Position numbers and translations under genes: made by a program
Shown here: positions 1 through 10,464 of the stretch, piece by piece
Layout of the letters: each line of letters begins with the position of its first letter
How positions within the stretch are numbered: the first letter of the stretch is position 1
From: Saccoglossus kowalevskii
Taxonomy: Eukaryota; Hemichordata; Enteropneusta; Harrimaniidae
NCBI RefSeq assembly: GCF_000003605.2
Contig: NW_003145796.1
Span: 98,101-118,290, forward strand
Length of the DNA: 20,190 bases
Direction of reading: 5' to 3'
The notes under the pieces: model-generated
Told to the model about the DNA's origin: nothing
Databases searched by the model: none
The model's input: only the letters and a program-made list of their open reading frames with translations

Positions 1-738
1 AAACAACTCTTAAAACGTCGGTATCTCTGTACTCGACAAATCTCAAAACTCTGAAAAACTCATTGGGGCATTACTCTCCCCCTCATAATCCTTACACATT
101 AACTCATTAAAACTCCATAAAACTTCACAAAACTCATAACACTGTGTTGCAAATACTTGTCCACTGAAACGCGCTTAAATCGTTATAAAGGACCTCGAAC
201 GTCACTAAATATCAGTTCAAAACAAAAATCTGGGCGCTTACATAACATACGATTCAACATCACTAAAAGAAACGGTAAAACAATAGGAAAAGCAAGCAAT
301 ACTTTACATTACTGAACAATAGGGTTAGGATTCTGGAAAAGAGTTCAACGTCTTGAGTTACACAGTGTCAGTTTCAGTGTCCAACGAGCGGTTCTCTGAG
401 CAATACAAAGATAGCTAAAGTCAAAGTCTATAAGCGTCTCTTCTCTTGTCGCGTTATTCCGGGTCGTTTTTTATCATCTTCTTGTCTTTAATGTCGCTCA
501 ATTCTTAATTATACAGTCCTATCCGGTACTCATCCTTCATAAGGGGTTCAGAGGTCTTCATCTCTTCAGCGTCGCTCATCGGTGCCATACTGTTAACGGT
601 GTTAGTCGTCGAGCGCGGTTTCGTCTCTGCCATCGAGCCAGTTAGTTCGGTTCACAAGAAAGACACATCTTCGCCAATTCACTTCTCTTCACAGGATGTC
701 AATGTGTGTTAAACACCTGCCCGGGTTCATCCAAAACG
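1..738. other. non-coding stretch joined to repeat copy A
   Basis: No open frame of useful length and no recognised domain. The sequence is rich in short ACTCAT/AAAACTC-like words. Copies B, C and D of the adjoining repeat have unrelated sequence on this side, so this stretch is not part of the shared repeat. Copy A has no target-site duplication across it, so it may be internal sequence of a longer element (an LTR element read on the minus strand, with A as its 5' LTR) that continues beyond the window. That is inference: no gag-pol coding sequence is visible here. Confidence 0.35.
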
Positions 739-1375
739 TATCAGAGGGAAAAACTCTCTTTCTCTCGGGTTCTCCACACTGTCAGGGGGGAAACTCGTCT
801 CGTCTCTCTATCTCGTCCCCTTGAGGTACGGGATCGGGAAAGTCACTTTAACTTTACAGTCAAATAAGCACACACAACGAAATACGTTTCAGCTCTCGTC
901 TTAGTCGATCTTTTGGAGCACTCTATAAGACACAGCGCCCTGGGGAAAAGTCCCCAAGACTCTCACAAGGCTGAACCAAGACTCGCCCAAGACTGGACTC
1001 TCTCTCAGACTGGACTCGACTGCCCAAGGCTGCGTCTGTCGTGGAGTATTCGCCAAGACCAACTCAAACTCTCTTTATTCATTTTCAAAACTCTGACCAA
1101 TTACAATGCAGTAAAAAGACTCTAGGGCGTAACCTTCAATCATAAAGCCAATCACACTAAGTACTGAACACGTCATATCTTTTGATTAATCGTTCACTAC
1201 ATTAATAACTACGGATGTCAGAATAGCGACGGTATCTTGTAATTAGTTCCAAATCACTGAGCCAAGTTCCGTCCAAAACTTCAAATAGACCTTAACGATG
1301 ACGGACATAACACAGCAATTCGCTCGTAATCAACTAATTAAGTCGGTTAACAGATACGCGAAAACAAATTCATGA
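739..1375. repeat. dispersed LTR-like repeat, copy A
   Basis: This is a 637 bp copy of a family present four times in the window. It starts TATCAGAGGG and ends TTCATGA. It shares with the others a TATAAG box (924-929), a TGGGGA..TCCCCA palindrome (941-956), a degenerate array of CCAAGACT-like words (about 953-1050), a minus-strand AATAAA (1074-1079) and two CCAAT motifs. Its left terminus is the most diverged of the four. The flanking bases AAAACG on the left and CAGCAT on the right do not match, unlike in B to D. The right edge falls exactly where a LINE reverse-transcriptase reading frame begins. This suggests one end of a longer insertion into that LINE. Element class is uncertain: solo-LTR-like is preferred, a TIR element is possible. 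Confidence 0.85.
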
Positions 1376-2700
1376 CAGCATCACAGCTGAACACTTGAAA
1401 TATGCAAATCAGCCTTTGTGTGTGTTATTTTCCTTGTTGTTTTCAATGTGCCATGTACATGGCCTTTTACCTAAACGTATGCTTGATACAAATGTTGTGC
1501 CCATTATAAAAGATAAAACGTCTGATGCTACAGATACAAATAATTACAGACCTATTGCGCTTGCTACATCTATCTCTGAAGTGTATGAACTAATTATTTT
1601 GTCTCCATGTGAAACTTTTCTTACAACTACTGATCATCAGTTTGGTTTCAAACAGAGTCACTCTACTGATATGTGTATTTTTGTATTGAAAGAGATTGTA
1701 AATTTTTATAAAACTCATAACAGTCCAGTTTTCCTCTGCCTTTTAGATGCTTCTAAAGCTATCGATAGGATTAATCAATAGACCCTGTTTCGTAAACTTC
1801 TTGGCAGGAATATGCCTGTGTTTCTAGTCCGAGTACCAGGAATTCTCTGAGAGATGGGGACTATCTATGTCTATGTCTTTCCATGCTTTAAATGGTGTCA
1901 GACAAGGGGGAATATTATCTCCTCGTCTTTTTGCAGTGTATATGGATAAACTGAGTAAAGATCAAATGACTGAGAAAATTGGTTGTTTTGTAAGTGGGCA
2001 GTGTATGAATCATTTATTCTATGCTAATGACATTGTATTACTTTGTCCATCAGTTAAAGGTCTTATAAGACTAGTTGGTATTTGCTGTATATATTCTGTA
2101 TCAAACAGTATTATTTTTAATCCTAAAAAGTCTGTATTGTTTCTATGGAACCTCCTCGTTGTAGAATTAGACAAATTCCATGCGTATTTATGAATGGTGT
2201 TGCAATGCGATTTGTTGACAAGCACACCTATTTGGGTGTGGTCATTTAATAAACATGGAGATGATAGTGATGATATTAATAGACAAATGAAAAGTTTTCA
2301 TGCTAGAGCAAACTGGCTTATTCGAAGATTTTCTTACTGCTCTTCAAAAATAAAAATTAAATTGTTTCAGAGTTACTGTACGACCATGTACTGCTCTCAT
2401 TTGTGGTCTATACATACTAAAGGGCAGATTAATCGAGTTCGTGTTGCATATAATAATGCATTTAGAATTTTACTGAAGCTTGGCAAGAGGGATATTAGTA
2501 TGACTCAAACCCTTGTACATAATCGTGTCACTACTTTTGAAGCTCTTCGTAGAAAAGAAATGGCAAACTTCTTTTTAAGAATTATAAAAAGTAAGAATGC
2601 AATAATTACAGCAGTATAGCCCAGATGTAATGACATGTGGTACGCTTTTGAGTACTTGGCTGAGCCATGGTTTTTAACATATTTATTATGTACATTTTCT
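1376..2700 (+). pseudogene. LINE (Jockey/CR1-like) reverse transcriptase, broken
   Basis: Remnant of a non-LTR retrotransposon ORF2. Visible in order are PIIKDK and NYRPIAL (fingers), DHQFGFKQSHSTDM, palm motif A LLDASKAIDR, motif B GVRQGGILSP and motif C, where the usual FYADD reads FYAND (codon 2026-2028), losing a catalytic aspartate. A thumb and C-terminal part follows (FHARANWLIRRFSYCSS onward, about 2300-2620). It is dead: a TAG at 1779-1781, another stop and a frame change before 1861, two frame changes between about 2150 and 2260 around a fragment ending TYLGVVI, and a TAG at 2617-2619. The reading frame can be followed back to the right edge of repeat A, so the 5' part (endonuclease) is cut off there. 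It once copied element RNA at a nicked chromosomal target. The clade is not resolved; the superfamily is confident. Confidence 0.92.
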
Positions 2701-3369
2701 ATTATATATTATTAAGGTGTAGTCAAATCACCGAATTCCACACGGGATTCTCTGTTTTATAATTGAATGTGAGGCATTGAATGTGAAGCATTTCTCATTA
2801 TCATTTGACTGCGATACACACCGGACTCTTTGAGTTGTTTTTTGTGTAACTATTATGTCAATCCCTTTCGAATATCGAACATTACGTACTTCCTAGCTTT
2901 ATTTAGCGTGCTATACCACATGGAGCCAGGAAAAGATGAAAGAAAGTATTATGTGTGCATTAGAGTCATAAAACTACAGCAGAACAAATGGTCTTTATAT
3001 TATACTGCTAGTATGTGTGGGGTGGAGTGCATTATTTACTGTTTGCCTATATAGAATATTGCGTTTTCTTCACATTTCGTGCAAAAAATTACTACTAAAT
3101 ATTATGATCGCATCATATATTTCACAGTAATCAAAAACGAAATATATGCCGGTACGTAAGTTAATTATTTCACCTCAATCTTACAAGTGACAGCCTTCAA
3201 TAAAATAAAACTGCATTCCACAGTCAGCATATAAGCCTAGGCATACAGTAAATATAATACACATTCAACTCAGTGTAGAGCAGAGTATCGATCACGTTTC
3301 ATTGCATCATTTTTCTTAGAATTTTTATATTTAAAGTTGGGTAAGTATTGATATCTATATTTTGCTGCC
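2701..3369. other. AT-rich spacer, no feature seen
   Basis: Follows the LINE remnant. The open frames here are short, lack recognisable domains and have no start or splice context. Nothing is supported beyond possible remnants of the LINE 3' end in the first tens of bases. Confidence 0.5.
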
Positions 3370-3377
3370 TATATATG
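3370..3377 (+). promoter_or_regulatory. TATA-like box upstream of the secreted-peptide gene
   Basis: TATATATG lies 82 bp upstream of the ATG at 3459, which would put a transcription start near 3400 and give a short 5' UTR. An alternative is that the CACAG at 3448-3452 is a splice acceptor and the true promoter lies further upstream. AT-rich sequence makes chance TATA words common. Confidence 0.35.
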
Positions 3378-3458
3378 CGTTTTTAAAATTTTGATTCGTT
3401 AGCATTACGTATTTGCAATTAATATGATATTTCTATGTATCAATTTCCACAGTGAACC

Positions 3459-5889
3459 ATGAAGGGTGCCATCATCGTTGTATTTTTAGCTTTTGTGTCA
3501 GCAATGTGTATGTCGGACTGCGAAGCTGTTGCCTCCAGTACAGGTAGGAAAACGATCCACATTTATTTTTTTATGTTATGTGTACATACCTTGTCTTGGT
3601 TGACAGTGGTTGCCCATTCACACAAACAAGTATCACACATACCAGTCATTGTTTGCCTTGTTGGCATCGAGAATCTGATGACTCCGCACGCGTTTGAAAA
3701 TGGAGTATGTCTTCCGCCGCATAACATGCACACATATTAAGAAATTAGGCTTTTATTAAATCAGAGCGACTGATTATTGTATCATGTTAACAAATTATGG
3801 AAGCTAATCTCACGCAATATCGTCACTATATTCACCTGAAATTTAGAGAAAGAGTTAACAATACTGATTTATCATTGTTACCCGTTGTTCCGATGGGAAA
3901 AAGATTGATTGGCCGCCATTTATAAATATGACACTTTATTATACTAGTATGTGTCACGTGTCTGTCAATGGAACACGTAAAAAGATATCAACACGATCAT
4001 TGAATGTGATAAGACAGTACCAAAACCACGTGCAATTGTGAAATTTCACCAGAACATTTGTTCAGTCAAATGCTTATCAGTCACCGACAATTTAACCATG
4101 TTCCGAACGTCGGTCAATAGCAATAATAATCGCCTCAGTTAATATCCTGGCCAAAATGAAATAGTTGAATGAAGCAGCCTGGTCATGTGCACACCGCATC
4201 AAACAAATGACTTTCAAATTAAATAGTTAGCCTAAATAAATCCCACACATAACAAATATTCTTCACTGAATTACCGGATTTCAAACGGCAACCGTATCGT
4301 ATTGTATTGTATTGCATTGTATTGTGATTTTTGATTTACGGGTATGTAAAACGAAATTACATTAACGGATGTAACTGATAACTTCTCCAATGAAATCCTT
4401 AGCACCCCGTTGGCAGGCCAGTCACACTGGTTCTCACCACAAGAGGTTACGACCCCCCCATGCCAAATGCTAAGTACAACTGAAACTAATATATACATAT
4501 TTACATGATAAATTGTCCACCTGTGCGGATGTGTTTGTGCAGAAGTTTTACGTATGCCCTTACTGACGTCAATCAAACTTGTTATGTGGGAAGTTGACAC
4601 CCAAGACTCACATGTGCTACACCTTGCCCAAGGGTGACCTGGAGGTAGTTGTGGCAAAGGGTAACCTCATTCTCCCACGTCCATACATATTTAAATAAAC
4701 GTAAACGTTGCCTTTAATAGGTAATACCTCACACGTGAGGCTGAGTTGATGCAAGGCTTTTATGACCGTATGTCCCTACTGACGTCAACCACACTTATTA
4801 TGTGGGATGTTGGCACCCAAGGCTGACAGGTACTACACCTTGCCCAAGGGTGACCTGGAGGTAGTTGTGGCAAAGGGTAGCCTCATTCTCCCACGTCCAT
4901 AGACTCCACAACCGGATGTAGTTTAAAATCTTGCCCAGGACACATATATACATATTTAAATATTGTATTGTATTGACAACGTGTTGTTGCACATGTGGTA
5001 ATAAGTCTAGTATCACCATGTCATTATATTAAACTGGTCGTTTATTGTTTTAGAATAGTTCTAAATAATAAACAACGGTAATGCGCATGTAATTAATAAT
5101 ACTTCAGAGCTCACAAAAGATTACGAAATATAATCATCATAAAAGCCATATACAACAGATACAGACATTACCAGAAATATGATAACAGCAACAATATGGA
5201 ACATTTGACAAAGGTGGATTTTCAGGCATAATGAATGTTTTGAATAGATAAACAATCTTAAACCATTATGCAGCAGAAACATGAAGACCTAGAGTCAGGT
5301 ATTTTTAATGCTTTAACACTCTTGTATAATATTTCAATAATGAATAACCTACAATCAGTGGGTAGATCCACGTTCAAATTTATTACGTGGAACATCTATG
5401 GTAGTTTAAAACATAAAATTAGTGATAGTAGTTTTATAGATAGCATTAACACTTTTGATTTTATCAGTTTAGTAGAAACATTCATTCCAAATTAGATATC
5501 CCAAACTACAACTACTTTCACTCATTCAGATCAACAAAACATAAAAATGCTCGCTCACAATCTGGCGGCGTAGTCTTATACTACAAAAATATTTACGTAC
5601 CAGAAAATCGAAGGTCATGCGGACACAATGTCGACAAAAAATGAATGAAAAAACATATTGTTATCTATATTGTCTTATCAATATGCAGGGATCTGTGTCA
5701 AACATATTTAGTTTATATTTGTCCCAGTGACTTAAAACTGCACCATCTAACATAATAATATATACCACTTTGTCTTCTTGTGCCGTAGGTGACGACGTTT
5801 CTTGGAATGATTTACCGGATATTGATGTCCCTGTACGTCCTGACGCCTATGTAATTAAGCCAGAGCTCGACCACGATATGTCTCAGTGA
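3459..5889 (+). CDS. candidate two-exon gene for a small secreted acidic peptide
   Basis: Coding parts are 3459-3543 and 5789-5889, giving 61 residues. Exon 1 starts at an ATG after GAACC and encodes a basic N-terminus (MKG), a hydrophobic core (AIIVVFLAFVSAM) and small residues before a likely signal-peptidase site near residues 21-25. It ends at ACAG|GTAGGA, a good donor (GT at 3544-3545). Exon 2 begins after a pyrimidine-rich stretch ending TGCCGTAG (AG at 5787-5788). The join is phase 1 and rebuilds a Gly codon, followed by 32 open codons to TGA at 5887-5889. The mature part has nine Asp/Glu, three Pro, one Trp and no Cys. A phase-1 intron just after a signal peptide is common in animal secreted proteins. 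I do not recognise the family; a Cys-rich middle exon could lie unseen in the 2.2 kb intron. An AATAAA follows at 6184. The gene model is inferred, not demonstrated. Confidence 0.55.
4297..4325 (+). repeat. TATTG pentanucleotide run
   Basis: About five imperfect TATTG units, including GTATTGTATTGTATTGCATT. A second run of exactly three units is at 4961-4975. Such pentamer runs often form the tail of SINE-like elements; both lie close to the duplicated 135 bp block. Confidence 0.7.
4551..4685. repeat. 135 bp direct repeat, copy 1 (SINE-like)
   Basis: Nearly identical to 4767-4901, with starts 216 bp apart. Shared landmarks in order are CGTATG, ACTGACGTCAA, TTATGTGGGA, ACACCTTGCCCAAGGGTGAC, TGGAGGTAGTTGTGGCAAAG and TTCTCCCACGTCCATA. 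The minus-strand phrase CACCCTTGGGCAAGGTGTA resembles conserved parts of many tRNA-derived SINEs and L2-like LINE tails. No complete SINE promoter boxes were identified. It lies inside the intron of the secreted-peptide gene model. Confidence 0.85.
4767..4901. repeat. 135 bp direct repeat, copy 2 (SINE-like)
   Basis: Second copy of the block at 4551-4685, about 90% identical by eye. It is followed within 60 bp by another CTTGCCCAGG phrase, a TACATATTTAAATA word that also occurs near copy 1, and a (TATTG)3 tail at 4961-4975. Either one composite element with an internal duplication or a two-unit tandem array. Confidence 0.85.
5373..5640 (+). pseudogene. LINE endonuclease (APE/EEP-type) fragment, broken
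   Basis: The N-terminal part of a LINE ORF2 endonuclease is recognisable: FKFITWNIYGSLKHK, then FDFISLVETFIPN, then, after a frame change at about 5492 (the first frame hits TAG at 5493-5495), DIPNYNYFHSFRSTKHKNAR and SQSGGVVLYYKNIYVPE. The TWNI..G, ET and SGG motifs are typical of the domain that nicks target DNA. The matching homology fades after about 5640. It probably belongs to the same LINE superfamily as the reverse-transcriptase remnant at 1376-2700 but is a separate, truncated insertion. It lies in the intron just before exon 2 of the secreted-peptide gene model. Confidence 0.8.
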
Positions 5890-6183
5890 TATGAACATGG
5901 ATGCCTCACTCAATCCCAAATGAGTTTCAAAGTAGAATAATCTATAATGCTACTATAAAGAGTAAAATGATAGTACCAGTACAATATTCAATATTTTATT
6001 GTGTCAGTGTAGCAAATATTATAAACTGTAATTTTTGATTATTGATGTCAGTAATATATAATTTTCGTGCCAATAATTGAAGTATGTGCGTGTGTCCAAT
6101 ATTATTTATAATATATATTACCTAAACTATAAATCTCGTACAAGGTTAATGGATTGGACTGTATGTGAATATTTGGGTATCAA

Positions 6184-6189
6184 AATAAA
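6184..6189 (+). terminator. AATAAA poly(A) signal candidate
   Basis: First canonical AATAAA on the plus strand after the TGA at 5887-5889, giving a 3' UTR of about 300-320 bases. AT-rich sequence makes the hexamer common, so assignment is tentative. Confidence 0.3.
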
Positions 6190-8172
6190 CAGAAATTATA
6201 CCAATTTATTATATATCATTTTATTTGCTAGAAACACCGTAAGCTTTCGTTTTGCCGTTATGAATACGTAAATCAGACTCAATTATCAACAATTGATACA
6301 TTCTCACTCTGATCGAAAATTAGTTTTATTGTGCGGTATTTATAAGATTTTGATACATATTCGCCATTTCCGGGTGGTATTATTTGACGTACTGGTTTGA
6401 ACATTCTGATTAAATCCAGAGTTTTTCAGAACTAGAGATAGATGCCTGTACATTTGTAGATGTTGTGGCGCATATGCCGGGGGGGGGGGGGTCACCATGG
6501 GTATAAACATGTGCAAATCCTATTATGCATGGATATATCAACAGTAATGAAAATTGTATATAACTCCCTAGGGCCCTTGGGGTTTTATTTACGTGTTGGA
6601 ATTGTGCTTATTTGATGAGCGATATTGTGTTGGACAAATGCTTACATGGTGTTCTAGAGGTGAGGGGTATGCAGGATGGTCAGAATGTGGATAAGATATC
6701 CTCCCTCAATAAAAGACAATGACACCATGGAATGTTTGTTGAGTGGCCTTATATAAGAATAACGTTTTTATTTATGAAAAGTCTGTTGACCTCCTTAGTA
6801 TTTAAGATAATTATTTTTGTTTTAGTGAATAAGGGTGCAAACCTGAATCATGAATACATGTATAGTTGAGAATGAAGTATACTCGCCTCGCAATAGGGAT
6901 ATAATGCATGTCATCACTCACGAGTAAAGCAAGTATGGGAACAAGGAAACAACCTCTGGAGAGGAGTATAGGGACAGTATTGGAATGCCATTATAGGTAT
7001 ACTCCCTTGAAGAAGTTGTTCCGTCATTCCCATATGTCTTTACCAGTGAAGCGATTATGGGAGCAAGTGAAAAACGGAAGTGAAGGTGATGGAGATTGGA
7101 CAAGGCGACAACACTATGGGAAGAGTGTGCAGCAATAATGCATGTTCATGTGTATAAGGATTGCTGAGAAATTTGTGTGAAGAAATAATGCTTTATTAAA
7201 TATTACACATACACATCTACATAGGACGGAGGTTATGATAAACTGACTTGTACCGTATATATGCGCAGTTGAGCGCACAGCGCTAATAATAAGGGAGCAG
7301 ATTTTTTCAGATATACAAGTGCGTTGCCTTAATAAGTGAACGAAAGTGAAGCAGCCCATGATTGAATGAATGAACATTGGTTTCTATCTTTATTCACTTA
7401 TGAACCACAATGTCGCAAGGAAATGATGTATATTGAATGTGCAATTCATGATTCTGTGGTGACCAAAACCTCATCTCTTTTCTACCTAAATGAAAATAAG
7501 AGTAAAACATTAATGTAGTTGGAGAATTTCACTTGATTCAGATAATTCATTTTCAAGTTACAAGTTTTTTAGCATTGAAAAAGTCTCCATAGACTACTGT
7601 GTTGTAATTACTGTCGGGTCCTCGATAGTAATTAGAAAATGACACATTTTCTCAGTTCTTGGCCAAATGGAAGCATATTTGAAACAATGGTTTGCGGATT
7701 GAAATATAAAGCAGTCAAGGATTCTTACCAGGTGAAAATGTGAATTTTGATAGAGTTGACCTTGATGATGGAAAGAGAATCATGAATTGTCCCTTTAAGA
7801 GCCGAATAGCCAGTCATTGTGGTTGTACCAAGTCGTAATGGTCATTGAAGGGATTTTTATTTATTAGCGCATGCGCATAATTAGGGTACAAATTTAACAG
7901 AACGTGTACTATACAACAACAAGCGAAATACCCAGCTTATGGCGAGAAACTAAGATACGAAGAGGAATCTGATGTACATGAATTTAGAATTACCTAATAA
8001 CCACTTGTAATGCGTTGGAGATCAATTCGGGAAATGGTCATGGGGTAAATTTTCAGAGGTTTCTGGTGCGAGATTATAGTAGATGGTAAAGTAACATAGT
8101 AAAAGGCTGATAACTGACCTAATATGGCATATACCGTATGTGAAGAGTGGCGGTAGCTTCATCTGAATGTTA
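6190..8172. other. non-coding region, no gene seen
   Basis: Short open frames only, including a 76-codon one at 6908-7138 that has no recognisable domain, signal peptide or splice context. A 13-G tract lies at 6479-6491. No repeat family shared with the rest of the window was noticed. Confidence 0.5.
6479..6491 (+). repeat. poly-G tract (13 G)
   Basis: Thirteen consecutive G, preceded by CATATGCC. Homopolymers of this length are unstable in replication and error-prone in sequencing, so the count may not be exact. Confidence 0.8.
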
Positions 8173-8182
8173 GGGGGGGGGG
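8173..8182 (+). repeat. poly-G tract (10 G) in a G-rich patch
   Basis: Ten G followed within 60 bp by GGG, GGGGGG and GGGG runs, ending about 60 bp before repeat copy B. Loops between runs (about 8, 15 and 18 nt) are longer than the usual quadruplex rule allows. Confidence 0.6.
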
Positions 8183-8296
8183 CAAGTGGAGGGCAAGCCA
8201 AATTTAATGGGGGGAAAGTGGTGAAGGCAATTGGGGTTAAGGATCCACCCCCTCAAAAAAAACATCATTTTTGGCCTATTTCTTTGCTGGCAGTAG

Positions 8297-8959
8297 TATC
8301 AGGGGGAATTCTCCTATATGGGGTTCTCCACACGTGTCAGGGGGGAATCTCGTCTCGTCTCTATATCTCGTCCCCTTGAGGTACGGGATCAGGGAAGTCA
8401 CTTATACTTTACAGTCAAATAAGACAAGCACAACGAAATACGTTTCAACTTTCGTCTTAGTCGGACAGTCGAGCACTCTATAAGACACAGCGCCCTGGGG
8501 AAAAAATCCCCAAGTCTATCGCAAGGCTGACCCAAGACTCTTTTAGACTGCGTCAAGGCTCGCCCCAAGTCTCTCCAGGACTGGACTCTCTACTGCGTCT
8601 CTCGTGGTGTACTCGTCAAGACCAACTCAAATTCTCTTTATTCATTTTCAAAACTCTAACCAATTACAAAACAGTAAAAAGACTCTAGGGCGTAACTTTC
8701 AATCATAAAGCCAATCACACTAAGTACTGAATACGTCATATCTTTTGATTAATCGTTCACTACATTAATAACTACGAATGCTAACTGTCAGAATTCGTAG
8801 TCAGAATAGCGACGGTTATCTCGTAATTATTTCCAAATCACTGAGCCAAGTTCCGTCCAAAACTTCAAATAGGCCTAAACGATAACAGACATAACACAGC
8901 AATTCGCTCGTAATCAGCTAATTAAGTCTACCAACAGATAAGCAAAAACAAATTCATGA
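8297..8959. repeat. dispersed LTR-like repeat, copy B
   Basis: A 663 bp member of the same family as 739-1375. It starts TATCAGGGGGAATTC and ends AAATTCATGA. It is bounded by CAGTAG on both sides (8291-8296 and 8960-8965), a direct repeat of up to 6 bp consistent with an insertion target duplication. It contains TATAAG, a TGGGGA(A)nTCCCCA palindrome (8496-8512), CCAAGACT-like words, a minus-strand AATAAA and CCAAT boxes. No coding sequence. With both flanks matching, this is a complete short insertion, for example a solo LTR. Confidence 0.9.
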
Positions 8960-8965
8960 CAGTAG

Positions 8966-10410
8966 ACAAAATTGTTAATTTTCTTGATTTGTCTGTCCTT
9001 TTCTCTATTTTTCCTTTACCTGCTAGTGATACAAGGTGTTTGCTGTTAAGCACACCCAAATATAAACACACTTTGACATTGTGTCTAAATACATGTACAC
9101 ATAAATATGGTAAAACATGGGTATCACTAAACCAAGTATATGCACGAGTCCTCTGTGTGCAGTAGTAATTTATGGAAATTCAACTTGTACTGCATATATG
9201 GTACTTAAAGTATATGCATAGGAATGAATACTTCATTAAAAAGAATAAAGACCCTTTTAGATAGATATAAGATGGAAGAGTTGGCTGTGAATAGGAAGAT
9301 ATATATCGGTAGCACTAGTTTTGTATTCCTGAAATGATAGGTGATTGTTTGTTAAAATGTTTTTAAGATAAAGATTGTGAAACAATCCTGTTGTGTCTCA
9401 TGGCAAATTAATAATTTCTTGATTGTTAAATTCATTCGTGTTGAAGTCTTAAAAGTGTTTAGTCATAGCTTGAAGGAATTGGCCAGCCATGAAATTATGA
9501 CCGAAAAATTGTCATGGTAAGGCCATTGACAGAGGTGCAGAGGTAGGTTTATGGTGAAATAAATAGTCTTAGAATAGCCACAAAGGTGAAAGTGATTTTC
9601 CTTGCACTAATATTTGTTAATACACATCCATTTTTTACCAAATTATACCTATTAGGTGACCCAATAATGTTTTGTGTGCAATCAAACCTGCCAGGTTGGG
9701 TCGGTCAGTGAGTGTTTTTTATTGTGTTGTGGACATGACATTTTTTGCCTAAAAAACTCTTGTGCTCGCAACTTCTCATCTAATTTTTGGTGAATATGCC
9801 TGATTTTTTCTTTAAAAAAAAATTATATTGGAAACTCAGTCGCTCGGGACATTTCCAACATACCCTAAATGTTTGTTGAGTATTACTATTAAAATAGGCA
9901 GGGGTGGAAATAAAGAATTCACAACCAGGGTCATTTTTTAACAATAAATTTCATAGTTTTTGTCACTGGTCTATAATTTGCAGCACAATTTTGTGCCTGA
10001 ACAAGGGGGAATTTTGCTTTCCCATGGGGGTAAATTGTGCCTGGTGGCTGGTGTTGAACTTATTTCATGGTTTGAAAATAGCATTTTCAGCCCCCAAGTC
10101 CAGTCATAGAAGTTCCCTAAGTTCTTGTGCCCACCAAGTGTAATCATAGAATTTCCCTTTAAGTACTTGTAACTTTTCATACAGATTTGTTTTGAAAGGA
10201 GATTGGTGTACCGTCCCGGATCAGCTACTAGCGAATTTGTATACAAATGACTTGTAATTTCTGCACATGAATTATTTTGTAAAGAAGAAAAATCATTGGC
10301 AAATTATGTTGTCAAAAAAAACTTTTAAATTAGCCGGTAGTTTATGATGCGGTGATGTCACCTGATGCCAGAAGTCTGCAATGCCACATTACTTGGCGGT
10401 CTACAAGGAC
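8966..10410. other. non-coding region, no gene seen
   Basis: AT-rich, with short frames only. The one local pattern is a weak duplication around 10095-10165: CCAAGTCCAGTCATAGAAG then CCAAGTGTAATCATAGAAT, each followed by a CCCT..AAGT.CTTGT-like string. No domain or RNA gene recognised. Confidence 0.5.
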
Positions 10411-10418
10411 TATAAATA
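10411..10418 (+). promoter_or_regulatory. TATA box (TATAAATA)
   Basis: Canonical TATAAATA followed by GGCGTGGGC. A start of transcription about 30 bp downstream would give a 5' UTR of about 25 bases before the ATG at 10465. This fits a compact promoter for the ORF that follows. Confidence 0.5.
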
Positions 10419-10464
10419 GGCGTGGGCTACACATATTAAAGTACAAGTTGTTTTTGTCCACGAA

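Noticed and set aside
719-738. Primer-binding site TGGATGAACCCGGG next to repeat A on the minus strand
   Set aside because: It has the TGG start and the position expected, but I cannot match it to a tRNA 3' end; it looks more like a T-arm phrase. Left as an unproven hint.
913-1125. 70-codon ORF inside repeat A, and similar ORFs in B, C and D (8167-8483, 13256-13549, 15298-15540)
   Set aside because: They lie inside a repeat with indels between copies, the frame is not conserved, and no domain is present.
4271-4657. 128-codon minus-strand ORF
   Set aside because: It runs across the SINE-like duplicated block and a TATTG run, with no protein-like features.
6908-7138. 76-codon polar, basic ORF
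   Set aside because: No domain, signal peptide, promoter or splice support; length is within chance for this sequence.
8173-8239. G-quadruplex motif
   Set aside because: The loops between G runs are too long for the usual pattern, so only the G tract is listed.
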